Below are positions 18,015-27,080 of a stretch of DNA of 27,080 bases, piece by piece. Below the pieces are notes generated by a model that saw only the letters and a list, made by a program, of their open reading frames with translations, did not search any database and was not told the origin of the DNA. The stretch spans positions 931,973 through 959,052 of the forward strand of contig MNCI01014205.1 of assembly GCA_015680685.1 (NCBI GenBank), given 5' to 3'. The translations under genes were made by a program, and so were the position numbers. Numbering within the stretch: the stretch's first letter is position 1; each line of letters opens with the position of its first letter. Source of the stretch: Gnetum montanum (Eukaryota > Streptophyta > Gnetopsida > Gnetales > Gnetaceae).

Positions 18015-19780
18015 TACTTATGCTCACGCTAATCCATACCATCAAGACTTCACCTTCATATTCCATTAGGACAGACAAATGAGGTGGAGAGATATGCAAG
18101 GCAACATAGTTTTGCCTCTCGAATGTGCAACACTAAATATGCTACAAATTGCTCTAAGAGGAATGCACTTGGACCAGATTTAAGAAGGGTATCATGTGAC
18201 TGAACACATGACTAGACCCTACGAACCTACAAGGGAGCAAATAAAAAGAGATGCTACTATGGAAATCAAGCATGTTCAAACTAAAGGAAAGCAAGCCAAC
18301 AAATTTGTTGTTATAGAAGAGCTTGATGTTAATTAGTTCATTTCAAAACAACTCCATCAAAACCATGAGGAGCCATCAAAGAAGAACTTGTCAAATCCCA
18401 ACTGCATTCTACTATAGTAGAGACACACAAGGAGGAGGCTACTAACTCAAGATACAAGCGGGACTTTAGGCCAAGTGATCTTGTTAAGTCTTAGAAGGAA
18501 ACTCACAAGAGTCATGAAAGGAGAACCAGCTGGCACCGTTCTCCTGCTACCTCCTCTACTTCATCACAATCATTAAAGGACTATGACAAAAGATAACACA
18601 AGTACCAAGATTTTGATAGGGAAAAGAGAAGAGCTCATGGTCATCATGATCGATACTCAAGGTATTTTGATTTAGAAGATGAGGAGTATGAAAGGAGGAG
18701 GCATAGAAATAGAAGAGAGGATCAAGAAAGGTACAAGCATAGAAGGGATCACTACTACCAGAGATCCTATGAACTTATTCATGATGATGAACCCCTTATG
18801 GCAAACCGGAACATGATCAACATTTAGGAAGCAGTCTACATACCAACCAGGCATGTTCAAGATAGCCAAATCAAACAGATAGATATGAATAACATGCCTT
18901 GATTTGAAGGAGGTTATAATGCTAATTCTTAGCATCACCTTCAAGAATTCCATGATGCCTATGTCCTTCAAAACATAAAGAGTGATTGACATAAATTGAA
19001 GTTGTTCCCTAGAATACTTGTGAAGGAAGCATAATGCTGGTACAAGTCATTAGAACCAGAATCCATCAAACGTTAGAGTAACATGCTTGAAATTTTTAAT
19101 GACAAATATCAAACATATTCACAAGTGTCGAACCTAAGAAAGAAAATATAGAACTAGAAATAAGGGACTCATGAGACCCTTGATGCAACAATGGGAAAAT
19201 ATTATTCACTATTACACAGATGCCCAGGTCATGGATTTTCATCAAAGGAATAGCTAAGGCACATCATAAATGGGCTAAGAAGTAAAACAAGAGAGACCCT
19301 TGGGGTTTATGCTTAAGGAAGACTATCAGAATTAACTGTCCATCGGATTCAAAGACTCATTGATCAAGTGGTAAAAGAAGAAGGAGAACTCGGAAAAAGG
19401 AAATTAGCTGAAGAATATAATAGGGATCCATCAATTCGGAAAAGAGATGCACGAGTATGTAATATCCAAGAGGAAGAAACCTTGGACCAGGTCATCAGGA
19501 AAGAGACATTATCGATTTAGAAATCTGTTGCCAATGTAGTAACACATGTAGCGAAAATGTGGGATTAAATAGATGAACGATGTACAACAACACTAAAGAT
19601 TGTGGAGGAGAAAGCATAACAAGCACTTAATAGAGGTAGAGACAAAAAGACGAACAAGGAATTTGGATAAAAAGGTAAAGTTGCTTTGTAGCAAGGTACT
19701 CAGACACCAACTCTATAGATGATAAAGCTTGCACTATGTGCTAGTATGAACATCCTAAGGGATACTGTCCAATCCTGATA
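18015..19780 (+). pseudogene. Ty3/gypsy gag relic
   Basis: Encodes the capsid-like Retrotrans_gag region in one frame at about 18905-19320: H-L-Q-E-F-H-D-A-Y, K-L-F-P, C-W-Y-K-S-L-E-P-E-S-I, L-E-I-F-N-D-K-Y and Y-S-L-L-H-R-C-P are all visible. Upstream, 18015-18340 holds a partly open N-terminal part. Downstream, in another frame, is a zinc-knuckle remnant at 19730-19770 (C-x2-C-x3-H-x4-C, one of its positions now a stop), followed by a Gln/Pro/Tyr-rich linker (19855-20090). Numerous in-frame stops make it inactive. In living elements gag forms the virus-like particle. Confidence 0.8.
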
Positions 19781-20519
19781 TATCTACAAGAAACTGGGGC
19801 ATACACACTTAACCCAGAATTTTTTCAAAAGAAAATGCCCAAATGGTTACATGTTCCTCAAGGTAACTACAAACAACAACCTCAACCAATGTACTATCCT
19901 AGTGGAGCCTTATCGTAGTTGTAGGAGCACTACCATTAGTAGTGGCAGCAACCACAATCATGGGCTATGCCACCACCGCATCAACAATATTCATATTAAT
20001 AACCTAACCCTTATGGATACTATGTCCAACATCCAGTCTTTCCTGATCATGCAAATGTTCAAACCTCATAATACTATTCAATAGAATACCACAAATCGAT
20101 GTCACCAAGGACTGATTCCAACTTATATGTGCATCTACCAAAAGCTGGACTTGCTACTCAATACTTTAGTCCTATACCACTAGTGCCATCTCTTGTTATG
20201 CAAGGAAACTTACCATCAAAACCTTAGCCAAAAAATGCTACAAGAGTAATTAATACACATGAGAGGAAGGTTACTTATGAGTCTCAATCCAAGAAATGAC
20301 CATTCTTCAAAACGAGCTCAAAGAAGACTTAGCAGATGGGGAACACATCTAACTCCATCCCATCCACATCAAGTCCTTCGCAATGCACTAAGCTTTAGAC
20401 TTCATTAGGTCCAAACATCACAACAGTCATGCTCACATAAATAGTAACCCATTGGATCAAGGCAAGGCTCTTTCACAGAAAGAATTGATCCAAGAAGTCC
20501 ATTGATTTATCTCTAAATA

Positions 20520-20943
20520 GTGGGACAAATATCATGCAAAGCTCTATTAGATTCTAGGTCTGGAGTAAATCTAATATCTCAAGACATGTACTAGGCCTGG
20601 AACCTCCCACCACTAAAGAAAAGTAATATCCATTTAAAGCTCATAGACTAGTCAATCATAGTTCTTCTTGGACAGGTGAATGATGTGATTAACACCATTA
20701 GTGGCTATTCCTATCTTGCTAATTTTCTAGTAATTCATGTGGAGAAAAAAAAAGGGAGAGTTTCCAATTATCATGGGAAGAGCTTGGCTTAGCACTGTGG
20801 ATGCTAAGCTTAGAATTCATGATTTATCCTTGGAAATTTCCAAGCAAGATAAAGCTAGAATCATACACAAACAAAGGGTTCCATGTATCGCATATAGCGA
20901 TCACGAGTGCAATTACGTGCAAAGAATTTGGGCCATTAAATAA
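20520..20943 (+). pseudogene. Ty3/gypsy aspartic protease relic
   Basis: The catalytic motif region reads A-L-L-D-S-R-S-G-V-N-L-I-S (Asp codon at 20550-20552), with Arg where the D-S-G glycine is expected. The C-terminal part P-I-I-M-G-R-A-W-L is in a different frame (about 20764-20790). The switch coincides with a run of nine A at 20745-20753, a likely slippage frameshift. In-frame stops interrupt the first part. Confidence 0.8.
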
Positions 20944-21509
20944 AAAGAGACTAAGGCATGCAATTAATGCGTAAAAATAAGTTGTGTGCAAGATTGCCTG
21001 TATGTAGTAGCCACTCAACAAGAAGGAACCCAGTGATTGATTACCAATGAAGAAACCCAACCTGATAAGTACATGGAAGAAGAAGAATAGATCATCAATA
21101 CCTACATGGCAAAAATAGATAAGTTGAAATAGTTAAGGAAAAGACTCTTATCCTTAGAACAATCAGAAGGAAGAAACAGACTAGGGACACTTGGAAATTC
21201 GAGACATAATGAAACCAAAACTTCTGGAATTGAAGGTCCTACCAACAACATTAGAATACACATTTCTAAGCAATAAGAAGTTTGAATTATCAATGCCAAC
21301 CTAGACAAGGAACAAAAAGGGAAACTACTGGAAGTGCTTAATAGATGGCCCACAACATTCATGTGATCTTATGATTAGATCACAGGAATTGATCCATGAA
21401 TTTGCCAACACTAGATCTACACTAATCTTGCAGTCAAACCAAAACGCCAACCTCAACAAAGACTCCTAAACTCAAGGAGGTGGTCAAGTAAGAATTGGAA
21501 AAGTTACTA

Positions 21510-22190
21510 AAGGCATGATTCATTTATCCAATTGAGGATAGTGAATGGGTAAGCCCTTTAGTGATAGTTCCAAAGAAGGGAGGCAAATGGCGTATCTACA
21601 TCAACTTCTAGTTGTTGAACTCAACTACATTTAAGGATCATTTTCCATTACCCTTTGTTGATCAAGTCCCGAGCAAAATTTTAGGAAATGAGTACTATAG
21701 TTTTTTGGATGGACACAATGGATACAATCAAATCCACATTGCACTAGACGACCAAGAGAAAACCACATTCACCAGTCCATGAGGAATATTTGCTTATAGA
21801 AAAATGCCTTTCTATCTATGTAATGCACCAACAACCTTCTAGAGATTGGTTTTAAGCATCTTCCAAAAGTAGATAAGCAATGGTGTTGAATTTTTCATGG
21901 ATGATTTCTCCACATATAGGTTGGATTTCCAACAAGCCCTGGACTAGTTAAAGCAAGTACTTAAAAGATGTGTTAAAACTAATTTGAAGCTCAATTGGTA
22001 GAAAATCCATCTTATGGTCTAGGAAGACATAGTACTAGGACATAGAATCTCCCAAAAGGATATAGACGTAGATCTTGAAAAAATTAGAGTCATCCAAAGT
22101 ATCACTCAAAGGCCACATACAGTAAAAGATGTAAGATCCTTTTTGGGCCATATGGGATACTATAGAAGATTTATTGAAAACTTCTCGAAA
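21510..22190 (+). pseudogene. Ty3/gypsy reverse transcriptase relic
   Basis: Well-preserved RT order in one frame: Y-P-I-E-D-S-E-W-V-S-P near 21517; K-K-G-G-K-W-R; D-H-F-P-L-P-F; F-L-D-G-H-N-G-Y-N-Q-I (first catalytic Asp, near 21711); K-T-T-F-T; L-C-N-A-P; F-F-M-D-D-F at 21891-21908 (Asp codons 21900-21905); V-L-G-H; and R-S-F-L-G-H-M-G-Y-Y-R-R-F-I near 22140. The FMDDF form and the DHFPLPF block fit plant Tat/Athila-like chromovirus-unrelated gypsy lineages. Stops interrupt it, for example TAG at 21840-21842 where Gln is conserved. A frame change follows at about 22190-22300. Confidence 0.9.
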
Positions 22191-22289
22191 AAAGGTCAAA
22201 CCGCTGGTAGAACTCAGAAAGAAGGATGTATTTTTGAGTTGACTAAGTCATGTGAAAAGGTGTTCGAAACTTTGAAATAGAAGTAGTTG

Positions 22290-22790
22290 GCACACCAATC
22301 ATCCAAGACCTAAATTGGTCAAGGCCTTTTCATATCATGACTAATGCCTCCAACTATGCACTTGGTGCAGTACTAACATAACTTGATGATAAAAAGAGAT
22401 AGTACTACATACACTGTGTTAGTAAGAGCATCACCAAAGCACAATTAAACTACACCATAATTGAAAAGGAGCTAATGGCCGTGGTGTATGCACTTGAAAA
22501 ATTTAGACATTATGTGCTCAGTTACCAGATCTATGTCCACACAAACCATAGTGCCATCTAATTTTTAATGAATAAGCCAACGGTTAGTCCCAGAGTGATA
22601 AGATGACTTGTAATTCTTTAAGAGTTTGACATCACAATGATTGATAAAAAAGAGATAGAAAATGTTGTAGCTGATTGTTTATCAAGATTGAAATGGAACA
22701 CAGACAACCAAGTAGAACCCTTATCAAACCAATTTCCTGATGAGGACCTCCTCACTAGAATAACAAAGGTTGTAAGTTTAATAGAATAAC
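22290..22790 (+). pseudogene. Ty3/gypsy RNase H relic with lost catalytic aspartates
   Basis: Recognised by R-P-F-H-I-M-T-N-A-S near 22320, G-A-V-L, A-Q-L-N-Y-T-I-I-E-K-E-L, F-R-H-Y-V-L, H-T-N-H-S-A-I and V-A-D-C-L-S-R-L near 22665. The first catalytic Asp is Asn (codon 22343-22345) and the Asp of the H-T-D-H box is also Asn (22544-22546); the Glu of E-K-E-L is kept. Stops at 22379-22381 and 22604-22606 sit at conserved Gln and Trp positions. Confidence 0.85.
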
Positions 22791-22939
22791 CATAGACTGC
22801 AAAGTACCTGATGTACCTCACCACACAAGAGCTTTTTGTTGAATGGAATAGAAAAAAACATGAACAATTCCTCCACAAAGCTAAATAATACATGGAAATA
22901 AATGACAACTTGTATAAAATTTGTGCGGATGGGCTTGTT

Positions 22940-23985
22940 AGATGGTGTATACCTAGTCACGACTAGTAAAGGGTATTACAAGACACACATGAAGGTCCAT
23001 GTGGTGGCCACTATGTAGGGCATAGAACAATACTTAAATTACTGATGGCAAGCTAGTTCTAGCCTACTCTATTTAGAGATGTGCATACTTTTGCCCAATC
23101 ATGTGAATGTTGCCAAATAAATGGAGGAATTATGACTAGACATGAAGGGCCAAAACATTGGATATAGTTGTTGGAACCTTTTGACATTTAGGGAATTGAT
23201 TTTATGGGACCCATTCAACTGATGTCAAATGAAAAATCATACACTATTGTGACTATGGATTATTGCACAAAGTGGGTAGAGGCAACAGTAGTAAAAGATT
23301 GTATAGCAAAAACAACTACCAAGTTTTTCCAACAACATGTGGTGAATTGATTTAGAGTACCTAGAACACTAATATTAGATAATGGAACCCACTTCATTAG
23401 TGCTACCTTTAAGAAACTCATGCAAAAACTTGGGGTCAACCATAAATTAACAACACCATATCATCCCCAAGAAAATGGCCAAGTTGAAGTTACTAATCAT
23501 GAAATTACTAAAATACTTATTAGAACATTAAGTAGGTTTAGACGTGATTGGAGTATGAAATTAAACAATGCTACATGGGTCTATAGAACATCCTAGAAAT
23601 TACCTATAGTGTACACCCCATATGAGTTAGTTTATGGAAAGTTACCAACACTTCCAATTCAGGTAGAGCTTCACACTTTAGCTACCGCTAGTGAACTTGA
23701 GATAGACAAGTAGTAGTTATGGGTAGTGAACTCCACAAGCATTGTTCCAAAATTAGGCGTGATTCGTGGATAAGAAATGTAACCATACAACCGGGTGACA
23801 AGGTCCTCTAATCCTAGTCATTTACCTTAAAAGGCTAAATTTTAGAAACTTTGGGAGGGACCATACATAGTACATGCCATGTATCCATCTGATGCCTTAC
23901 ATATTCATCATCCATCTAGCCCACATAAGCTTATCCCTGTTAACATCCAACAAGTCAAATCATACTATGAGTATGCAAAAAAATC
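22940..23985 (+). pseudogene. Ty3/gypsy integrase relic with intact D,D-35-E residues
   Basis: The zinc-binding HHCC module is present: His 22988 and 23009, and Cys 23102 and 23111. The catalytic core keeps Asp 23198-23200 (G-I-D-F-M-G-P), Asp 23378-23380 (L-D-N-G-T-H-F) and Glu 23486-23488 (Q-V-E-V), all in one frame with 35 residues between the second Asp and Glu. The C-terminal module W-E-G-P-Y-I-V at about 23851 and the closing S-Y-Y-E-Y (to about 23975) are the usual end of gypsy pol. In-frame stops (23054, 23060, 23189) and small shifts near 23700-23840 inactivate it. Confidence 0.9.
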
Positions 23986-23990
23986 TACAT

Positions 23991-25510
23991 GACCTACTCA
24001 CTAGCCTTTCAATTGTTCTGTCTTCCATTTCCCTAATCTTCATAATAGTTGTGGGGGTGTCCATTTATAACCATAGGTACTTTGCTGATTTTTCTACTTT
24101 CTTTGTTTTACAGTTCTTTTCATTTTTCACATTCTTTTATAATTTCTCATTTCTTCAATTTTTTACATTCTTTAATATTTTTTAATTCTTTATACTTTAC
24201 CATAATTTTTACCACCTTTTCCATTTCTTTTATACTTTGTTTCAAACCCTTTGTAAATAATTTTTGATCATCAATAAAACATAATTAAATAAAGGTAAGA
24301 TGTAGTCCAATAAGGTGAAAATTTTCCTATGCTATCAAGTCATCAAAGATTGATTATTTGCATAGTGAGCCCCCATCATCCATCCATCCATTCCAATAAT
24401 AAGAGGTTCTTACAATGGCCATAATGATATTATTTCCATTATCAAACTAAGAATAAACTTATGATCATTATGCCTAGACAGAAAAGTGAAGAACCAAGTG
24501 GAATGAAAAGGGTGTGACATCAAGGAAACTTGTGGATTCTTTTTGGATTATTATTGTAAGTTCTATTATGTTACTAAGGTTGTATTATATCCTTGTAGAT
24601 TTAACGAAGAATAAAATAAGTGCTACCTTAAAAAGGTTGACACAAATAACAAATAAAGGGCACAAAATAAGTTTCTAGGGGTCCTATTGAAAAGACATGT
24701 TACCCATGCCTAAAGGTAGGTAGCTTCTTAGAAATGTAAAAATAAAAATAAAGTGCCATGAATAAACTCCTCCCTTGGACAATACGCCAAGTGACAATAC
24801 TCATTATAACATTGGTAGTCTTATGATTGTAACTCCAAGAGATAAATGATGTGATGTCATTGGAATGTGGTCTAGACTTGGTTTGAATTTTCAATAGAAA
24901 GGCTACTAATTACCTTAACCACTAATAAAACATAAGAGTCCATTATGCCTATGATAAGACACCTCACATCCCAATTTCTACAATCCCTTCTAACACCATT
25001 GCATCTCACTATTGGAATAATCATAACTTATGATTTTTTGTAACATAGAGTTATTTTTCCAATTTGGTGGTACTAATATGTGTGTTTTACTAAACATATA
25101 TGTGTTACATTCAACTCCTTAAGTGCCTAAGGACAATTCTAGGTGTGGTTATACAAGGGCATTAAGGGTTGGAGCCTGCTTTGGGGAGGACCCACTTGTA
25201 TAATTATTGTATCTTATACCTGCCAAGTGATTCCACATCATCTTGGGCCTTTTAATTTCAATAAACAACAATAAATACTTCCCATATCATTCACACTATC
25301 CATTCTAATAACACAACAATGTTGTCTTTCTCATCCATCCCATCAATACCTCACATATTTTCATTGCCCAAGATTCCTTAATCATAGACTTTCAATGCTT
25401 ATTTTTCACAACTAAAGCATCATCTCCATATCAAGACCCTTTCAGCATGATGCATATCTTCCAGCTAACTTATGGGACTCAATTTTTTTAAGAAAAACAT
25501 TCAGAAATTT
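23991..25510 (+). other. 3' non-coding part of the gypsy relic or intergenic DNA
   Basis: No gene is seen. A T/TTC-rich tract covers 24090-24240. TTTGGGGAGGACCCACT near 25178 looks like a weak polypurine-tract candidate but is about 330 bp upstream of LTR-E. AT-rich with short chance open frames. Confidence 0.45.
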
Positions 25511-25790
25511 TGATTTTTCAATGGTGACATTGTATCTACGATATCGCAAGCACCTACGATATTGCATCTACGATGTCATATTTACAATAGCACACACATA
25601 AAATCTATATATAGTGTGGGGGAGTTTGAAAAAATTTTGCATTTTTGAATTTCATAAGAAGGGAGTTGTTGCCAATTTGTATTTGCAGCTAAAAGCTATG
25701 ACAAACCAACTTCTAATGCTTAGAACTTGCTCATTATTACCCCAATTTGCATGATTTTCAAGTCTATGTGATCCCGGAGTAATCACCTTA
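25511..25790 (+). mobile_element. LTR-E: truncated or diverged LTR start in the 3' LTR position
   Basis: Begins TGATTTTTCAATGG, with hexamer array 25526-25591 and TATATATA at 25606-25613. TACGATGTCATA and its surroundings match LTR-D (about 20 of 25 positions), so the same family is likely. The leader and the poly(A) hairpin of the other LTRs are not found before the abrupt GC-rich change near 25797. It may be the 3' LTR of the gag-pol relic or a separate insertion. The end coordinate is arbitrary. Confidence 0.55.
25526..25591 (+). promoter_or_regulatory. Phased hexamer array of LTR-E
   Basis: GACATT 25526, GATATC 25540, GATATT 25558, GATGTC 25572 and AATAGC 25586, with steps of 14, 18, 14 and 14 nt. 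The last unit is weak. The gap to TATATATA is 14 nt. Confidence 0.65.
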
Positions 25791-25796
25791 GTCACT

Positions 25797-25845
25797 AGGG
25801 GAAGAGGGGGAGGTGGAGGGTGGGGGAGAGGAGGGGGGAGGAGTG
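25797..25845 (+). other. G-rich purine tract, potential G-quadruplex
   Basis: Almost pure G/A on the plus strand, with runs of 4, 5, 3, 5 and 6 G and only two T. It marks a sharp switch from AT-rich LTR sequence to GC-rich DNA and is followed by TG, as a polypurine tract would be at an LTR start, but no LTR is recognised after it. Confidence 0.6.
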
Positions 25846-25929
25846 CTAGTAAGGGAAATTTGAGTCAATTTTTTCAAAATTGCTAACAACCAAAAGATAT
25901 TATAGGGGCTAACCCCGAGAACGCAGAGC

Positions 25930-26700
25930 CGCCAGGTCCCTCGATCTTCTCTCCCACGCTTCTGGGCTCGTGCTGCCGCCTTGGTGGAACGTTTTTTCGT
26001 CCAGTCGGGCCACGTGTCCAAGCTCCAGGGGTTGCATTTCACCTTCTTGAGGTGCTTGAAGGACGGCACCCAGGTTAACCTGCCGCGGTTGTTCCTTGAG
26101 GCCCTCCGCTGTAAACGACGTGGACACCACTCGGGGTTAATTTTGGCTTTGTGGTGGGGGGCGGGGGGGTAGGGGGCTCTTGGCCCATCCTCTGCCCCCC
26201 CCCTAGGGGTCGCCTCGCGGATGCCCCCCCCACCACCCCGATTTCCCCCACCTCGGCCACTCAGCAGCGGCAGACCGCTTTGAACCTCACCTGGGGGAAG
26301 CCTCTCTCGTCGAAATCCCCCCTCGCCTGACCCCCCCAGCGCCCCACCAAATTGGAAGGCGGAAATGCAACAGGCGGTTGCTGCTGCTCGGGAGGCCGAG
26401 CGATAGATTTCAGAGGCAAAGTGGACCGAGACCCTGGCTCAGTGGCGTGCCGACCACGACGCCCAGCTTCATGAACAGGCACAATAGCTGAGCCGGCAGC
26501 ACACGCTCATGATGGAGACCTCGCGGGCCCAACTCATTGATGAGCTCCGGGACCGAATCAGGGAGGAGCTGCACCAGGAAGAGGCGGATCGTCAGGCCCA
26601 GGAGGAGGTGGCCCGGGAGGAGCAGGAGTGCCTGAGGGAGGAGGAGGAGCAACGGCAACGACAACTTGACCGGGCACATGTTCATAGTGCCCATCAGTGG
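25930..26700 (+). pseudogene. Broken ORF of a plant transposon-type protein with proline-rich linker and coiled coil
   Basis: One reading frame runs from about 25930 to 26700 with in-frame stops at 26170, 26281, 26404 and 26485. The N-terminal part, including F-F-V-Q-S-G-H-V and V-N-L-P-R-L-F-L-E-A-L (25993-26105), resembles the conserved region of putative plant transposon/retrotransposon proteins. A proline-rich linker (26200-26340) follows. Then comes a long charged helix (26361-26670) rich in Glu, Arg, Gln and Ala, surely a coiled coil. 26830-26930 in another frame encodes a further helical piece (A-N-F-M-D-T-E-E-H). Family assignment is tentative; the in-frame stops are all consistent with Gln, Trp or Arg codon loss. 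Confidence 0.5.
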
Positions 26701-27023
26701 CTCAGGGGGGGCGTTTCCCATATAGCATTTTGGGCATTAGTTGTGAGAGCTCCTGGGGGGAGCTCAGACGATACATCAGATGCACGTCCGCTCGATTCCA
26801 CCCTGATGCGAGGGACTCGTCGGCTGACCGGAGCAGGAGAGAGGCTACTATGCAGTGAATCCAACAAGCCGCAAACTTCATGGACACCGAGGAGCATTGC
26901 GCCACCCTGGACCTGCTTCATGAGCTGGAACGGCCTCGGTGTGTCTGTCGCCTTCTGCCAACTCGCCCCTAATGGCCCCTCCCTTTTTTCCGCTGCCCCC
27001 CCTCCCCCTCCTTTGTTTGTTTG
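26701..27023. other. GC-rich tail of the broken ORF, then pyrimidine-rich DNA
   Basis: Up to about 26970 it may be the shifted C-terminal continuation of the preceding ORF. 26970-27023 is C/T-rich and ends in a (TTTG)n run at 27011-27024. Several overlapping minus-strand open frames here come from GC bias. Confidence 0.4.
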
Positions 27024-27077
27024 TTGGGGTTGCGCCCCCCCTTGGGGGTACGCCCCCCCTTGGGGGTGCGCCCCCCC
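27024..27077 (+). repeat. 18-bp tandem repeat, three copies, running to the window edge
   Basis: Units at 27024-27041, 27042-27059 and 27060-27077 read TTGGGGKTNCGCCCCCCC with small differences. Each unit is an inverted repeat (GGGG then CCCC around a short centre), so it can fold as a strong hairpin. The array probably continues outside the window. Confidence 0.85.
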
Positions 27078-27080
27078 TCC

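Noticed and set aside
17837-18082. 81-codon plus-strand open frame after LTR-D as a gene
   Set aside because: It lies in the decayed gag leader and overlaps the gag-like frame; no motif.
18672-18992. 106-codon minus-strand open frame
   Set aside because: Antisense shadow of the gag region on the plus strand.
26261-26921. Several overlapping minus-strand open frames
   Set aside because: GC-bias shadows of the coiled-coil frame on the plus strand.

Overview
This is nuclear DNA from a seed plant, most likely a flowering plant. It contains one GC-rich, intronless gene in a large AT-rich background made mostly of old plant-type retrotransposons and short degenerate repeats. No prokaryotic features, tRNA or rRNA genes were seen. 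The species cannot be named from the sequence; the very GC-rich coding region would fit monocots, magnoliids or similar lineages.

Layout. 1-1313 holds two minus-strand LTRs (called LTR-B, cut by the window edge, and LTR-A). 2518-5100 is a minus-strand LINE reverse-transcriptase relic, split by two plus-strand insertions: a 574-bp solo LTR with a TTAAA target duplication (2905-3478) and LTR-C (about 3737-4371). 5101-9000 is gene-free and repeat-rich. 9639-11033 is the only convincing intact gene, a GeBP/STOREKEEPER-type (DUF573) transcription factor, with a pyrimidine-rich leader and an AATAAA signal in its 3' UTR. 11280-16390 is intergenic and carries several young tandem duplications, a cluster of a dispersed repeat and one exon-like fragment of an unknown gene. 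16396-16895 is a second LINE relic, cut by LTR-D (16896 to about 17603), which lies upstream of a Ty3/gypsy gag-pol relic (18015-23985). LTR-E lies at 25511. 25797-27080 is an abrupt GC-rich segment with a G-rich tract, a broken transposon-type ORF with a coiled coil, and an 18-bp C/G tandem repeat at the edge.

Most interesting signal. Five LTRs (A-E) have, just upstream of the TATA box, a row of hexamers separated almost always by exactly 8 nt (14-nt steps), with one longer step. In A, B and C the promoter-proximal layout is the same: hexamer, 14 nt, hexamer, 8 nt, hexamer, 18 nt, TATA. The hexamer itself is not conserved: it is GATATC-like in B, C, D and E but GTTGAC/GTTGAT-like in A. Spacing therefore appears to be kept while the core sequence was replaced. 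A, C and D also share a hairpin, TCTTTATT paired with AATAAAGA, that places the poly(A) signal in a stem.

The gag-pol relic keeps its integrase D,D-35-E residues and the RT FMDD box. Its RNase H has lost two catalytic aspartates, and many of its stops sit where Gln, Trp or Arg codons are expected, as after deamination of methylated cytosines.
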